DNA from: Pseudoips prasinana
Taxonomy: Eukaryota > Arthropoda > Insecta > Lepidoptera > Nolidae
Reading direction: 5' to 3'
NCBI GenBank assembly: GCA_951640165.1
Contig: OX621243.1
Span: 8,370,001 to 8,434,000 of the forward strand
DNA length: 64,000 bases
Shown here piece after piece: positions 10,233 to 20,769 of this stretch. Position 1 is the stretch's first letter. The number at the start of each line of letters is the position of its first letter. The position numbers and the translations under genes are program-made. Under the pieces are notes generated by a model. It was not told where the DNA came from and ran no database searches. It was given only the letters and a program-made list of their open reading frames with translations.

Positions 10233-10875
10233 ATTACATAAAGAGTAAGGAGATACTCGCTGCACATCAATTAATGTAGATGTAGATGAGCTTCTTACAA
10301 GCCTAGTCACAGTTTTATTGTACTTTCAGTATAAATTGTCTGTATATATAATTGTTATTTTTTATATTAGAAATATTTTTTTTATATTATTCTAGTTTCG
10401 CTATAAAATCTAAAGCCAAATTAATACTCTGGTAAATATTTACCATAATGTAAACTTTCTAAATCACTATATGTATTCAATAAAGTTTTGCAGGACATCA
10501 TCTCAATATAAAATACTTTTATAAGTATATACGGCTTTAAAAAAACACACACACACCATAACTTTTATGATGAAGGAATTATGATACTATAACATAGAAA
10601 GAGTTGAGTTAGAAATGATTAATAGTTGTAACTATATGATAAATTATATGAACAGTACGCTCGTGAAGATATTAATTAAGTTTGTGGCTAAAAATAGTAA
10701 TTTAATTTAATTTCTGTTATTTGATTTAACAGTGTGAGTATTGATGGATTTCTGATACTACAAGATAATTTGTATTTACTTAAATTCTCGTTTCGCCAAT
10801 TTGTCCTATTAACATTTAAGTTCAATATTTATTGATAGTATTGGACGTACAGTTAGTATATTAATAATTAATGTT

Positions 10876-10985
10876 TTATTATGATGTTTGGATGTAATTT
10901 GTGTCCGTCTATTATATGTTTGTAAAGTACCCTGCGACACAGGGATTAGATTCCCTAGTGCGGGCGTTCTCTTTTATATAAAAAT
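10876..10985 (+). mobile_element. SINE 3' half
   Basis: GGATGTAATTTGTGTCCGTC, TATTATATGTTTGTAAAGTA, CCCTGCGACACAGGGATTAG and CCCTAGTGCGGGCG match the 3' half of the SINE at 58898. The tRNA-like head is absent. Confidence 0.7.
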
Positions 10986-11114
10986 AAATAAGTAAAGCGT
11001 AAAAAAGCGCTAAAATAAGTCGCGTTTTTTCTAACGGTTAGGTTATTTTTATTGTCAGGTTAATGGGTTAGTCCTATTATTAACCTATTAATATTTGCTT
11101 ATTGCGTTGCCTAT

Positions 11115-11332
11115 TGCGACTGCAATTATAATTACATAATTTTGGAAAATACCTGATACTCTTGCACTACTGGACCACTGTTAACCAAAGATAGTTAAGA
11201 ACCACCGCAAGGAAATTGGCTTTCAAATGAGAAATAAACTCGAAATCGGTCTGTCCGTTTGAGAGCTAAGACAGACTTCAACGTCAAATACAATAACATC
11301 CCTCTTTTTTGCGTCGAGGGTTAAAATACTAA
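11115..11332 (+). repeat. Interspersed repeat ending GCGTCGAGGGTT
   Basis: Shares order and wording with 42830-43108: AATTACATAATTTTGG, CTGATACTCTTGCACTACTG, CACCGCAAGGAAATTGGCT, CTGTCCGTTTGAGA, ACAGACTTC and TTTTTTGCGTCGAGGGTT. This is a known kind of lepidopteran dispersed repeat. There is no coding content. Confidence 0.6.
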
Positions 11333-11886
11333 TAAATAGATTAATATAAAACGGTGAGTCTGATTGGCAATTGTTACAAATAGTGCAGAAACGTGCCAAG
11401 CAGAACCCAAATAGAATTAAAAATGACCTAAGTAAATCCTTTTTATTTATATATGTGCTCTATTCGGTATGTTTCTTTTATTTAGTAGATTTAACAAGCT
11501 CTTTGTTAAATAAATGTATCTATGTACCTATTAACGGTCAGTTTAAATGTACTTACTAAAGTACTTATAGATGCAAATCGAATTTACAGTATAGACTTTC
11601 GCCTTATCTGACCCATTTAGTCTTTGCACGCTTTCAACAAACCGCCAACGCTGGGTTATACGTAATGACGTGAAAATTACAACAAATATGACTTGGCACA
11701 TGCGCCGAGCCGCAAGATTCAATCCGCCATGTTGCAATTAACTAGCTACAAGCTTTGAGATAAACTATGGCTGGGTAAATTTAATTAATTAATTGGAATT
11801 ATTCGTCGTTCGGAATGTTAGTCGTTTGATATTGTTTGAGGCCGTAGATTTAAAATTCTAAAAAATAAAAATCTTTACGTACTTAG

Positions 11887-12136
11887 ATCATAGCTAGATG
11901 ATCTTACCGGTCCGTAAGTGCGAGGTTAACCAACTAGGCTCCCGGTCAGTCCATTGATGGGTGACCACCAAAATGGTTTAACTTCTGAGCGTCTCCGTGC
12001 TTCGGAGGATACGTTAAACTGTCGGTCCCGGTTGTAGTCATTAGACAACAGTCGTTAAGCCATGTCACAGGCCTTCTGGCCGGCTTGAACAACTCTGACA
12101 TCAAGGTAACTATTGCCCATACGATAGATATACTCA
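11887..12136 (+). mobile_element. 5S-rRNA-derived SINE
   Basis: Head CCGTAAGTGCGAGGTTAACC, then GGTCAGTCCATTGATGGGTG, then ACCACCAAAATGG. The body has GAGCGTCTCCGTGCTTCGGA, GGTTGTAGTCATTAGACAAC, AGTCGTTAAGCCATGTCAC and CTTGAACAACTCTGACATC, and the end is TTGCCCATACGATAGATATA. The 5S box C region (GATGGGTGACCACC) is well preserved. It is nearly full length for the family. Confidence 0.8.
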
Positions 12137-12467
12137 TTAGTCATAAAATAATTATGTCGGCGGTAAAAATGGGGACATCTTTGGGCGTAAAGGACTTAAT
12201 GCCATAGTCCATTTACTGTACGGAAAGATATCAAACTATTTTTATAAGTTGTCTTCATTTTACTTCCGGATATATCTCCAATCTTTACTTTTGTCTGGAA
12301 CAAATGATATTTGGACACGATTGGAACAATCACTTTTAAAGTTTGAAGTGTTTTAATTTGTTATTCCTTTGGTAAAGAATTTATCTATATATCGATCCTA
12401 TTTTAACCGCAGCATGCTTTTAACATCATCTTACTTTTTAGTGGTAGTATATGGTATATGGTATGAG

Positions 12468-12550
12468 TTATATGGTATCCATAGTACAAGGTCTACTTAG
12501 TTTGGGATCAGATGGCCGTGTGCAAATAATGTCCCTGAATATTATTAGTT
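12468..12550 (+). mobile_element. SINE 3' end, 5'-truncated
   Basis: ATATGGTATCCATAGTACAA, GGTCTACTTAGTTTGGGATC, AGATGGCCGTGTGCAAATAA and TGTCCCTGAATATTATTAG form the same 3' module as at 3712 and 61444. No head is present. Confidence 0.65.
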
Positions 12551-12642
12551 AAGTTTTAATAAAAGTACTTGTATGTAACTATAGTGTTAAATTGGATTAA
12601 AAAATATTTGTATACCAATACTTTTCGTTAACGCTCACCCAA

Positions 12643-12698
12643 AGTGGAATCCGCTGGATGCGGATAACGTAAGTCCTGCAATTGTGGAGATCTTTGGT
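12643..12698 (+). mobile_element. RTE LINE 3' end, truncated
   Basis: GTGGAATCCGCTGGATGCGG, GTAAGTCCTGCAATTGTGG and AGATCTTTGG match the RTE terminus. It breaks off just before the expected GCCTTTGTCCAGCAGTGG, directly against the SINE at 12710, which probably inserted into it. Confidence 0.6.
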
Positions 12699-12709
12699 GG
12701 ACAGGTGCA

Positions 12710-12962
12710 CTTTCTATTCACTCACCCTCATCATCCGATGGGAGTTCTAACTGACACGACCAGAAAAAGGCTCAGGAGCAACGGCTTTACGAGCTTTCCT
12801 AGGCAAGTGGATCTAATACCCCCAACTTCCAGGCTCTGGGTTGATACGGAGTAAGTTTTCCTAAGGAAAACCTAATATCACTTTTGGGCCCTACCCGGGA
12901 TTTGAACTCAGAATCTCATTATATGTGAACACGCTGACGTTAAACCTACAAATCAGTCCTAT
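12710..12962 (-). mobile_element. tRNA-derived SINE, minus strand
   Basis: Minus strand B box GAGTTCAAATCCCGGGTAGG follows a diverged A-box region (TTTGTAGGTTTAACGTCAGC). The body has CCTGGAAGTTGGGGGTATTA and AAAGCCGTTGCTCCTGAGC, ending TCATCATCCGATGGG reversed at the 3' side. It is the same family as 18626-19011. Confidence 0.65.
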
Positions 12963-13647
12963 AATATAAGTAGGTGGAATGGTAATTGTCACCCAAAGTA
13001 TGGCACATTTATCCGTTTGTCCTTCCTGTCCAGTCTCTTGTTCCCTTCAGGACTTGTATGACGCTTCAGCCAAAGGGGTCAGCGTTGCCCAATTTTGGGA
13101 CGATAGAATATAATTCTAACCATCGACACGATAAGAAGAAGTATGTTGAGAAAGTCGATTTCGTTTTATTATGCTTATAATATTTTTATTACGATATTTG
13201 CCCAATATAAGATTAGTGATTAGCTAATTAAATATTTTAACGAGAATTCGATCAACTAACTATTATAAGGACAGCATAAAATTATATTTACACTTTATAA
13301 GAAGTCTGAAACGAAGTAGCTGTATACCTACGTATTTTAATAACATTTTATCACTAAATTATTCTATGGTGTTGATCGTATGAATATTCAATAGATCACG
13401 GATTATTTATAATATATATGTTAATTTATGTTGATATTGTACGTATATCAATTTATTAATTTGTAATAATATATGAGGCTCGCATTAATTTATAATAAAA
13501 ATAACATAATTGTTAGAATTTAATGCTGTTTATCAAGAACCCGATTGGAATGGACAGTAATTGATATGGAAAATATGTTGTAATAAAAAGGCACGGATTA
13601 ACTTGTTTATTTTTAATAAAGACCGATATAAAAGATAAGAAATATAA

Positions 13648-13725
13648 ACCACCAAATAGCGAGTCAGACTAACGTACCGAGGGTTCCGTGCTTTCCTGAG
13701 GCGAATAAAAAGTTATAGGTATCTA
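13648..13725 (+). repeat. GAGTCGGACTCGC-type repeat, fragment
   Basis: Contains TAGCGAGTCAGACTAACGTA and CCGAGGGTTCCGTG, a diverged start of the repeat seen more fully at 14492 and 49188. Confidence 0.45.
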
Positions 13726-13775
13726 AAAACTGAAATGATAATTCATTACGTACGTAAGGGTAAGGCACATCTTTC

Positions 13776-13833
13776 ATAGTTTACTTACACATAGTTAAAT
13801 CATATTTCATTTAACTATGTGTATGTAAACTAT
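13776..13833. repeat. Short-loop inverted duplication
   Basis: Arms 13776-13800 and 13809-13833 are 25 bp with one mismatch. The loop is 8 nt (CATATTTC). No flanking target duplication is evident. Confidence 0.9.
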
Positions 13834-14406
13834 TATGCCCTATTTCATCATAGTCGCAGAAAAGTGATAAGTGAATTTCTTTGCGCAGAGTTTTTAATGA
13901 TTGAATTTTGCTCACTTTGGTCTTTATTTGTTGTAATTTTTAATGTAAAAGTGTAAAAGAATTATTGTATAATAAACTTTTGAACTAAAATAAAAAATAA
14001 TAACAACATTTTAACCCTTTGATTTCAGCCTATCCAACAAAGAACCTATATTAAATTTTATAATATGGTCCTGACCATATTACAAAAATTAAACAATGTA
14101 CAATGTATTCCAATATTTAAGTTCGTATCATTATTAGACATTAATAATGACATAATTTTCTTTTGTGTGTGTGACCGAGTCGTTTGCTTGTCTATTATTA
14201 TAGTATATACAGTAGTGATAGACGGGCAAACGAATCAGTCACACTAAAAGGGTCCTTTGGTATTATTTTGGTACGGACCTCTAAAAGTCATATATAGATA
14301 ATAATACTTAATTAAAATATTAATTAAGTATTATTATTGTAACATTTTCAGCTCTTAATTACCAACAATTGAGAGCTCTAATGTCCACAGCTGAATCGCA
14401 TAAGCG

Positions 14407-14485
14407 TTTTAGCTGTCGTCATTAGACAACAGTCGTTAAACCATCTTTGCAAACTACTGGGTGCCTTAAACAACTGTCCACATGA
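14407..14485 (+). mobile_element. 5S-derived SINE, internal fragment
   Basis: TTAGCTGTCGTCATTAGACA, ACAGTCGTTAAACCATC and CTGGGTGCCTTAAACAACTG match the central body of the 5S SINE family. Head and tail are missing. Confidence 0.55.
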
Positions 14486-14491
14486 TCAAAT

Positions 14492-14756
14492 AAAAAAAAC
14501 CGGAAAAGTGCGAGTCGGACTCGCGCACTAAGGGTTCCGTACCATTATCTTTAAAACGACCCTTAGTTTTATTTTATTTTATTTTTTTCTTTTAGCGGCA
14601 ACATAAATACACCATCTGTGAAAATTTCAACTGTCTAACTATCACGGTTCATGAGATACAGCTTGGTGACAGACGGATGAACAGACAGTCAGACAACGAA
14701 GTCTTAGTAATAGGGTCCCGTTTTACCCTTTGGCTACGGAATCCTAAAAACTGTTC
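14492..14756 (+). repeat. Lepidopteran repeat, GAGTCGGACTCGC start, GGAATCCTAAAAA end
   Basis: Begins AAAAAACCGGAAAAGTGCGA, then GTCGGACTCGCGCACTAAGG and GTTCCGTACCATTA. It ends TTTGGCTACGGAATCCTAAA. Its middle has AACTATCACGGTTCATGAGA and CAGACGGATGAACAGACAG. The structure agrees with the copy at 49188-49466. It is a common dispersed non-coding repeat in Lepidoptera and I do not name its class. Confidence 0.65.
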
Positions 14757-15111
14757 ATGAAAGGAGTTTTTGTAAAACTGGTTAGTATGAAACCTTATGG
14801 GTTGTAAATTGTGAGGGTAAACTACCTGTTGGTAGCAAGAGATTTATTTTTAATTTTAATTTTACAGGCTTGCACTGTTTCCCTGGATAATAGAGCTAAG
14901 CGAGAGCTCAAGCCAGAAGTAATACTCTTTAGGGTTCTGACCTCTCTTCATAGGTGGTGATGCATGATTGGGCTAGTAAAAAGTGTTATCAAATCAAAAT
15001 ATTTATATGGCTGGTGGTTTTTCAAGACTTCTCTTTCTTGACCTAGTTCACTTCATTTACTATCACCAGTTTTATACAAGTGTCTTTCCTATTGCCATTA
15101 ATTATGTCTTC

Positions 15112-15265
15112 AAGCGTGGCGCGGTGACAGTCACCTCACCACTTCGTGTCCCGGGTTCATGCAGGATTCTCGCACAGACAGCTATTTGTGTGATCCATAT
15201 GTAGTTGTTCTGAGTCGGCATATTCTTTGCGTCCGTCAATTATGTTTGTAAAGTAGCCATTCATT
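15112..15265 (+). mobile_element. tRNA-derived SINE, diverged
   Basis: AAGCGTGGCGCGGTGACAGT, CACCTCACCACTTCGTGTCC and CGGGTTCATGCAGGATTCTC form the head. GCTATTTGTGTGATCCATAT, GTAGTTGTTCTGAGTC and ATGTTTGTAAAGTAGCC form the body. It is the same family as 58898 and lacks the terminal GCGGGCG block. Confidence 0.6.
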
Positions 15266-15415
15266 TTCCAAGTGTAGTCTTTAAGATTATTACTATTAAT
15301 ATCGCGAATATAGATATGATGTTTCGTCTTATTTAAAAAAAAAACTTTCATTTTAAATTATTCTACGTTACTAAAATTATATTATTATATTTTATTCTAC
15401 TAAAATACTATTAAG

Positions 15416-15667
15416 TTGATAGAAGGCATAGTGAATAAATTCGAGGCCAAAACCTTACTCATTCACTTTTTTGTTTCGCATTCGCATAGTGGTCCCCATA
15501 AATCTATGGTCCCGTTATTTAGAATAAATTGCACCCGTCTGCAGTTCTTTGTGACGTCGGGTTTTTGTCCAGATGATGCACGTTTAAACAGTGGGCATGG
15601 GAAACAAATAAATATAGAGAGAAATTCGGACACGTTTCGACAATGTCTCCCAGTACGTTCCATATAG
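15416..15667. other. Unassigned segment open on both strands
   Basis: An 83-codon frame on plus (15416-15667) and a 66-codon frame on minus (15663-15463) overlap almost exactly. The base composition is more balanced than the flanks. Neither product is recognised. There is no clear splice pair or signal peptide. It may be a conserved non-coding element, an old repeat or a coding relic. I do not claim a gene. Confidence 0.25.
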
Positions 15668-16104
15668 GTAGATAATAATATGGAAAGAGAAATAAGAAAG
15701 TTTTCCTTTTGATATATTAAGAGGTTTTGCTTAAAATCAATTTATGTAGAAATGTTATATAATATTCTTCCTCCTCTGTCCTAAATCTATGCCCTATCCT
15801 ACATGGTCAAAAATGCTGTGGTTGAGATATATTGATAAACTCCTTATTGGAGGATTCAAAAATTAAAACACATCAAACCTTAAAAATATACAAAGGGCGG
15901 TCTTATCACAATATGTTGTAAAAGGCACGATGGGGTTGGCATATCTGTTTAGATAAAAACCCCCAAATAAAAAGAGAGTTAAAAAAAATTAGTAAAAAAA
16001 ACACAATATGTGACCTCTTCCAGACAGCCAAAGTAAAGATCATTATATGGGTTTCCAATTATATACATATCCTAATCTTAGAACGTAAAACATTTTAGTT
16101 CACA

Positions 16105-16215
16105 CTATTTTTAGTTGTGGCCTGGAAGAGATTGCTTTTAACCATAGGGCCGTTCAATGTCATTTCATTGTGTGCCACTGTTGATCTTAGCTTAAACAGT
16201 TGCAGTGGTAAGCGG
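16105..16215 (+). repeat. LINE 3'-UTR-like motif
   Basis: TGTGGCCTGGAAGAGATTGC, then TTTTAACCATAGGGCCGTTC resembles the CTGGAAGAGAT...ATAAGGCCG motif found in the 3' UTR of lepidopteran LINEs. An inverted partner GACCTCTTCCAGACAGCC lies at about 16010-16030. Confidence 0.4.
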
Positions 16216-16284
16216 TTAGGACAAATCCCATAAAGTAGTTAACTATATGGCTTAAATGTGAGCATACATAGCAACATTATGTTA

Positions 16285-16492
16285 GCAAAATGACGTCCAC
16301 TCCTTGACAAGGGACTAGGCCAATATTTGCCATAATGGCCACGCTTGGCGGACAACTTGGCGATTGCAATATAATGGTCGTAGCTTGCTGCCCAATCTAT
16401 GTTAGGTATTCCTTTGGGCCGGCTTCTAAGCCCTCGTGGATGATATGGGGTCATGATATTCATCGCTATCAGCCACACAGCACGCATAACCA
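16285..16492 (-). mobile_element. Non-autonomous element with RTE-like 3' tail
   Basis: On the minus strand it starts GCGTGCTGTGTGGCTGATAG, GATGAATATCATGACCCC. It continues through TGCAATCGCCAAGTTGTCC and CCAAGCGTGGCCATTATGGC, and ends near GTGGACGTCATTTTGC. It is the same family as 2590 and 41128. Confidence 0.65.
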
Positions 16493-17780
16493 ATAAACCT
16501 TATTACCTTACAGAAAACTTATCAGTTATGAATCGATTCCCTCGCTTTCAATTAACGTTAAATAAAAATTTATTATCAACTTGTGAATTATGATAAATAC
16601 TGTTAGTTGCGCACTACTATAAACGTTTGTTATGGCAATAAAATGAACTTTATTAATATACTACGCCCCAAGAATCGTTATAGATCAGTTCACTCGTAAA
16701 ATTCCATACGTCGTCGTCTTGAGCCGATCCGAATTCATTACCGATTGCTGCAATCGATTTCTGTATCGATTTTTAATCAATCTCTTAAATGGTCTCTATC
16801 AAATTTAATTGACGTCAATCGTGAGGGAGCTAAAAAGCATTCGTATATTGATCGACTTATCCAGAATGATCATTGGGAAAGTAATGAGAGCTCTGATAAT
16901 ATTATTATGTTTTGGTGACATTTTGTATCGTTTAATGGATTTATTTCAAAACTGTCGAAACTGTACTAATGGATTAGGAATTGAAATGGTGACATAAAAA
17001 TCGTGATGTAATATTATGAAGATATATTTTTATAAATATATTGTAATACTACAACAAAATAGTAATCATTTTGCCCACGTTGGAAGACGGACAATTCTAA
17101 AGTAGTAGTGCTGTAAAAAAACTACGCAATAACAACGTTGATATTTTTCTTAATTTTGACTTTTTCTGTCAAAAGATGATAAATCACAAATTATTAAAAT
17201 ATAATTTTCGTTGGGGTAGATTTGAAGTAAAAACTAAATATTGATTTATATATTGTATCGCCATTATTTTACACATTATCTTTAATTGTATTTGTAGATC
17301 ATGCCAAATAATTACTTTTAAAGGGAACATTTAGTTACCGTGGAATCTATTTTGTGCCTTGGACTACATTTGTTTTTATTCAATACAACCCATGCTATTC
17401 GCTGATATTGTAGCTTTAAATAGGCAAAAAAGAGATTTTGAAAAATCGTAATTGTTGTACCTATATACAAATTTTTCAAATCGATTGTCTAAAGATCAAA
17501 CTCTAATTCGGTTTTATGTTTTAAAAACAGTAATTAGTTCCGGTACTAAATGCGCAAATAAGATTTCTCTAACTTAACTACTTAATTAGAAGGATCGCAA
17601 TTCCCGATACAACGTGAATACATCTGGGTAATAAAAAGGTACTCATTAATTGCTTATTAATTCATCCATGAATGCTACAAGTATTTATACTATTATAAAT
17701 ACATATATCATATGAACTATGTTTCTCTATACAATAAATGCAATAATTCCAATGTCGCATTAACGTAGAGTCATTCTCAC

Positions 17781-17901
17781 TTTGCACGGCAGCCGGCCCG
17801 CGAGCGATCACGATCGGTCTACAGAAGCGGCTGCGCTTGAGGCGTCAATTCACCGCACGCTTCAGTGCCCCGTTTACATACCGTGTACGTCGGTATTTAT
17901 A
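17781..17901 (-). promoter_or_regulatory. Candidate TATA promoter and non-coding first exon
   Basis: The minus strand has TATAAATA (17901-17894). About 35 bases downstream is an initiator-like CACTGAA. A GC-rich run of about 85 bases follows (CGTGCGGTGAATTGACGCC, CGGGCCGGCTGCCGTG). It ends at a donor-like GCAAA|GTGAGAAT below 17781. This is the most GC-rich patch for several kilobases and lies on the strand of the PR/SET gene. It has no useful coding frame, so if real it would be a 5' UTR exon. It could equally be a retroelement promoter. Confidence 0.3.
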
Positions 17902-18005
17902 CCTGTATGAGTATTTCGGAAAATTATATAAAGATAATACTTTAAATTTAATATGACAGGTGATTTGTTAACTTACATTATGTTGTTATTTATCGATTAT
18001 GTTAT

Positions 18006-18256
18006 TTACTTACTTATCGTATGGGCAGTTACCCTAGTTCCAAAGGTGTTCAAGCCGCCCAGTAGGCCTCTGACATGGCTTAATGATTGTTTTCTAACGA
18101 CTACAACTGACACCGACAGCTTAATATGGCCTCTGAAGCACGGAGACACTCGGAAATTTAACCACTTTGGTGGTCACCCATCTATGGACTAACCGCAATC
18201 CTAGTTGCTTAACCTCGACACTCACTTACGGACCGGTGAAAGCATCTAGCTATGAT
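18006..18256 (-). mobile_element. 5S-rRNA-derived SINE
   Basis: On the minus strand the head reads CCGTAAGTGAGTGTCGAGGT, TAAGCAACTAGGATTGCGG and CCATAGATGGGTGACCACC. The body has GTAGTCGTTAGAAAACAATC and ends CCCATACGATAAGTAAGTAA. It is near full length. The open frame across it is incidental. Confidence 0.8.
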
Positions 18257-18340
18257 ATTATGATAATATAAATAAAATGAATGTCAAAATTGCGGTAAGT
18301 TACTGCTATTCCTTCTTCTTACAAACTTAAGTACTATTAT

Positions 18341-18421
18341 GGGTTACACAAATAGTTGACGATTCCGGGACTTGAAGAGGCGAGGCAACTGTCTTAACCA
18401 CAGTGCCACATGTCTCCGTCA
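18341..18421 (-). mobile_element. SINE head fragment
   Basis: The minus strand has ATGTGGCACTGTGGTTAAGA, CAGTTGCCTCGCCTCTTC, then AGTCCCGGAATCGTCAACTA and TTTGTGTAACCC, matching the head of the 58898 family. The B box is damaged. Confidence 0.55.
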
Positions 18422-18625
18422 CGAACTGACCTGAGACAAACATCAAAACTCAATGGTGCCCTCTGGCATGGGTTGAAGTGTTATTTACTAGACGACTTGA
18501 ACCCTCACTCATCTTTCTTTGGAGAAGACGTAATAGCTTTTAGAGATTGTCTTTATAAAAAAAAAAATAGAATACAAATAAGGTTGTTCCCGCTCCCGCA
18601 TGTTATCTATTACTAATTCGATTGA

Positions 18626-19011
18626 CTGCCTCGTTGGTCTAGCGGCAGCGTATTCACCCGAAGAGAACGAGGTCCTGGGTTCAAATCTCGGGTCGGGCCA
18701 AAATGTGATTTTGAGACTTTTCTGTAAAAATCACAAAAAAAATCTCAGCATCAGCCCGAAGTCTGGGAGTTGGTGGTATACTATATACCCCCGTGCCTCG
18801 GAGCGCTCGTAAAGCCATCGGTCCTGTACCTGACCTCTTTCCGGTCGTGTCACCTGGGCGTCCCATCGGATCATGAGAGTGATGAAATAGAAAGTGCTCC
18901 TATGTTTGCGCACACACTTGAGCACTATACTATGTCCCACGCAGATGGCTAATCTCTGTTGAGACTGGCCGCCGTGGCTGAAATTCGGCTAGGAGGACAT
19001 TATTATTATTA
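18626..19011 (+). mobile_element. tRNA-derived SINE, nearly complete
   Basis: The best copy of this family. A box TTGGTCTAGCGGCAGCG, B box TGGGTTCAAATCTCGGGTCG, then TCAGCATCAGCCCGAAGTCT, GGGAGTTGGTGGTATAC, CCTCGGAGCGCTCG, CCATCGGTCCTGTACCTGAC and CTGGGCGTCCCATCGGATCA. The 3' part has TGTTGAGACTGGCCGCCG and ends in an ATTATTATTATT tail. It is about 385 bp long. Related copies lie at 4468, 12710, 29830 and 39812. Confidence 0.85.
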
Positions 19012-19060
19012 CAAAGAACAATCAACTTAATTGCTTTCATATATATTAAACTTATCATTA

Positions 19061-19370
19061 TCTATACATATAATAAAATCGTAGGAAAGTAAAAACTGTA
19101 CCTTGAATATCTTTTTAAAAGGATGATTGGGGCGTGATCTACAATCGATATCGAAGCCAAAAATATAGATTTTAGAATTTTTGTCTGTGTGTCTGTTTGT
19201 CTGTATGTATGTCCGGGGCATGGATTTACTTCAAATTTGGCATGAATATTACTAAGAGGTCGGGTCAATATATAGGCTACAAATTATCACGTTATCACTT
19301 ACGGGGGAGGAGCTATGATAATTTATAAAAATTAACGCGGGTTAAACCGCGGGGCAAAGCTCGTAAAGAA
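19061..19370 (+). repeat. Foldback-type repeat ending in CGGGGCAAAGC
   Basis: Starts TCTATACATATAATAAAATC, continues CGTGATCTACAATCGATATC, GTCTGTGTGTCTGTTTGTC and GGGGGAGGAGCTATGATAAT, and ends AACGCGGGTTAAACCGCGGG. The inverse copy is at 46596-46917. Shorter relatives are at 20588, 40500, 46420, 54118 and 58625. It is a widespread lepidopteran dispersed repeat. Confidence 0.65.
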
Positions 19371-19429
19371 TATTTCTTATGTATAACATATAGACTAAAT
19401 TTTATGCAAAAATAATGGGCTAACTTTAA

Positions 19430-20580
19430 CAAAGTTTCTTAAACAGAAGCCGAAACGCGGGTTGGCGCCTCGGGCCCGCATTTCTGACATCACATGCTCG
19501 CCAGTTGGGAAAACGGTTGGATTCCAATAACAGAACACGCAAATGTTTTATATTTACGAATTTTATAATTGCAGGTACGCGTTGATCGGTGTTCAGTTGC
19601 TGTTATTGTTCTTTGGAAATATTATGCTGCTTATATTAAAAGTGAAATGAACAGCATATTATTATTATAAAAGTAACCATTTCCTGCTAAAATTTCAAGT
19701 AAATATCTTCTTTTATTGAAATTTCTTTTATAAAAACGTATTCCTATGAGAACTTATAAACCACTGTAAAAAAATATATATATTTCCAAGTTCAATGTTT
19801 TGCCTGGCGTTGGTGAGTCAGTACGCGAGGGTAAGTTATGACTTATCTTGTTATTTTTTACTTTTAACTTATTTTGTAAAATTCAGAGTAAGCATAAAAA
19901 ATGCCTACTTTAAATTTATATAAAATACTGTAGTATTAAAATACCTTATAATCTTAATCATGATTTGTTTACTCGAAAGTCTACATATTATGATTTGTGC
20001 TAGTTTCTTAAGCTAAAATATACTGCCGTTTCGCTCAGTAAAACCAATCCTTAAATAAAGCCATGATTGCACTAGTGGTCGCCCGTAGCGATTATTTGCC
20101 GCACGCCGGTAAAATTGCACGCCAATGCGTTCGTGCACATGGGTCATTATTTCTAAAGAAAGGTCGTAAAGGAAATAGAAAATAAAATTGTTTAAATTTG
20201 AATATTATTGGTAAAAAAATGTTCTTCTAAAATACCGTTCTGAATTTGTGATGTTTTATGTGAACAAAACTCTACCCACTTGGTCAATTTATCTTTGCCA
20301 CATTTTGCTTATTCATCCCTTCAATTATTAAACTGAAAATTTTTGGTAGACGCTATTGTTTTGCTATGTCTATAATGTGGCACAAAACGTATTAAATGTT
20401 GAAAATAATATAAACAAAGTAGGTAATTAAGTTTTTATGAAAACAGTTTCAAATTATTACTAAAAGTATAGTATAAATATTTTCAGTAATAATATTATTT
20501 ATTTCTATTTGGTTAGTCCGCTACGTTTATTAATACAATTTTTATAGTAATTTATATGAACAAATTTGTATTTAATTTTA
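19430..20580. other. Intergenic/intronic stretch with two GC-rich patches
   Basis: At 19440-19560 the composition rises (GGGTTGGCGCCTCGGGCCCG, CACATGCTCGCCAGTTGG). TTGCAG|GTACGC near 19577 and GGGTAAGTTATG near 19830 look like isolated splice signals, but no frame connects them. At 20080-20150 there is a second patch with GCCGCACGCCGG. I assign no function. Confidence 0.3.
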
Positions 20581-20587
20581 ATTCAGT

Positions 20588-20768
20588 TAATGGGAAAGTT
20601 TGTGAGCATTGATGTATGGAAGTTTGTTACTCTTTCACGCTAAAACTTCGCAGCGAATTTTTATGAAAATTTATAGTAATATAGCTTATATATCCGAATA
20701 ACAACATAAGGTATAATTTATACTTAAAGTTTGACGTGGGGAAAAGTGCGAGATGCAGCTAGTTTATA
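20588..20768 (+). repeat. Foldback-type repeat, partial
   Basis: GTATGGAAGTTTGTTACTCT, TTCACGCTAAAACTTCG, TAATATAGCTTATATATCCG and GTGCGAGATGCAGCTAGTTT correspond to one arm of the element at 54118-54476. Confidence 0.55.
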
Positions 20769-20769
20769 A

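Noticed and set aside
18006..18192. Plus-strand open frame reading ...TWLNDCFLTTTTDTDS...
   Set aside because: The same peptide pattern recurs at 5841, 11946 and 25396 because all are antisense translations of the 5S SINE.
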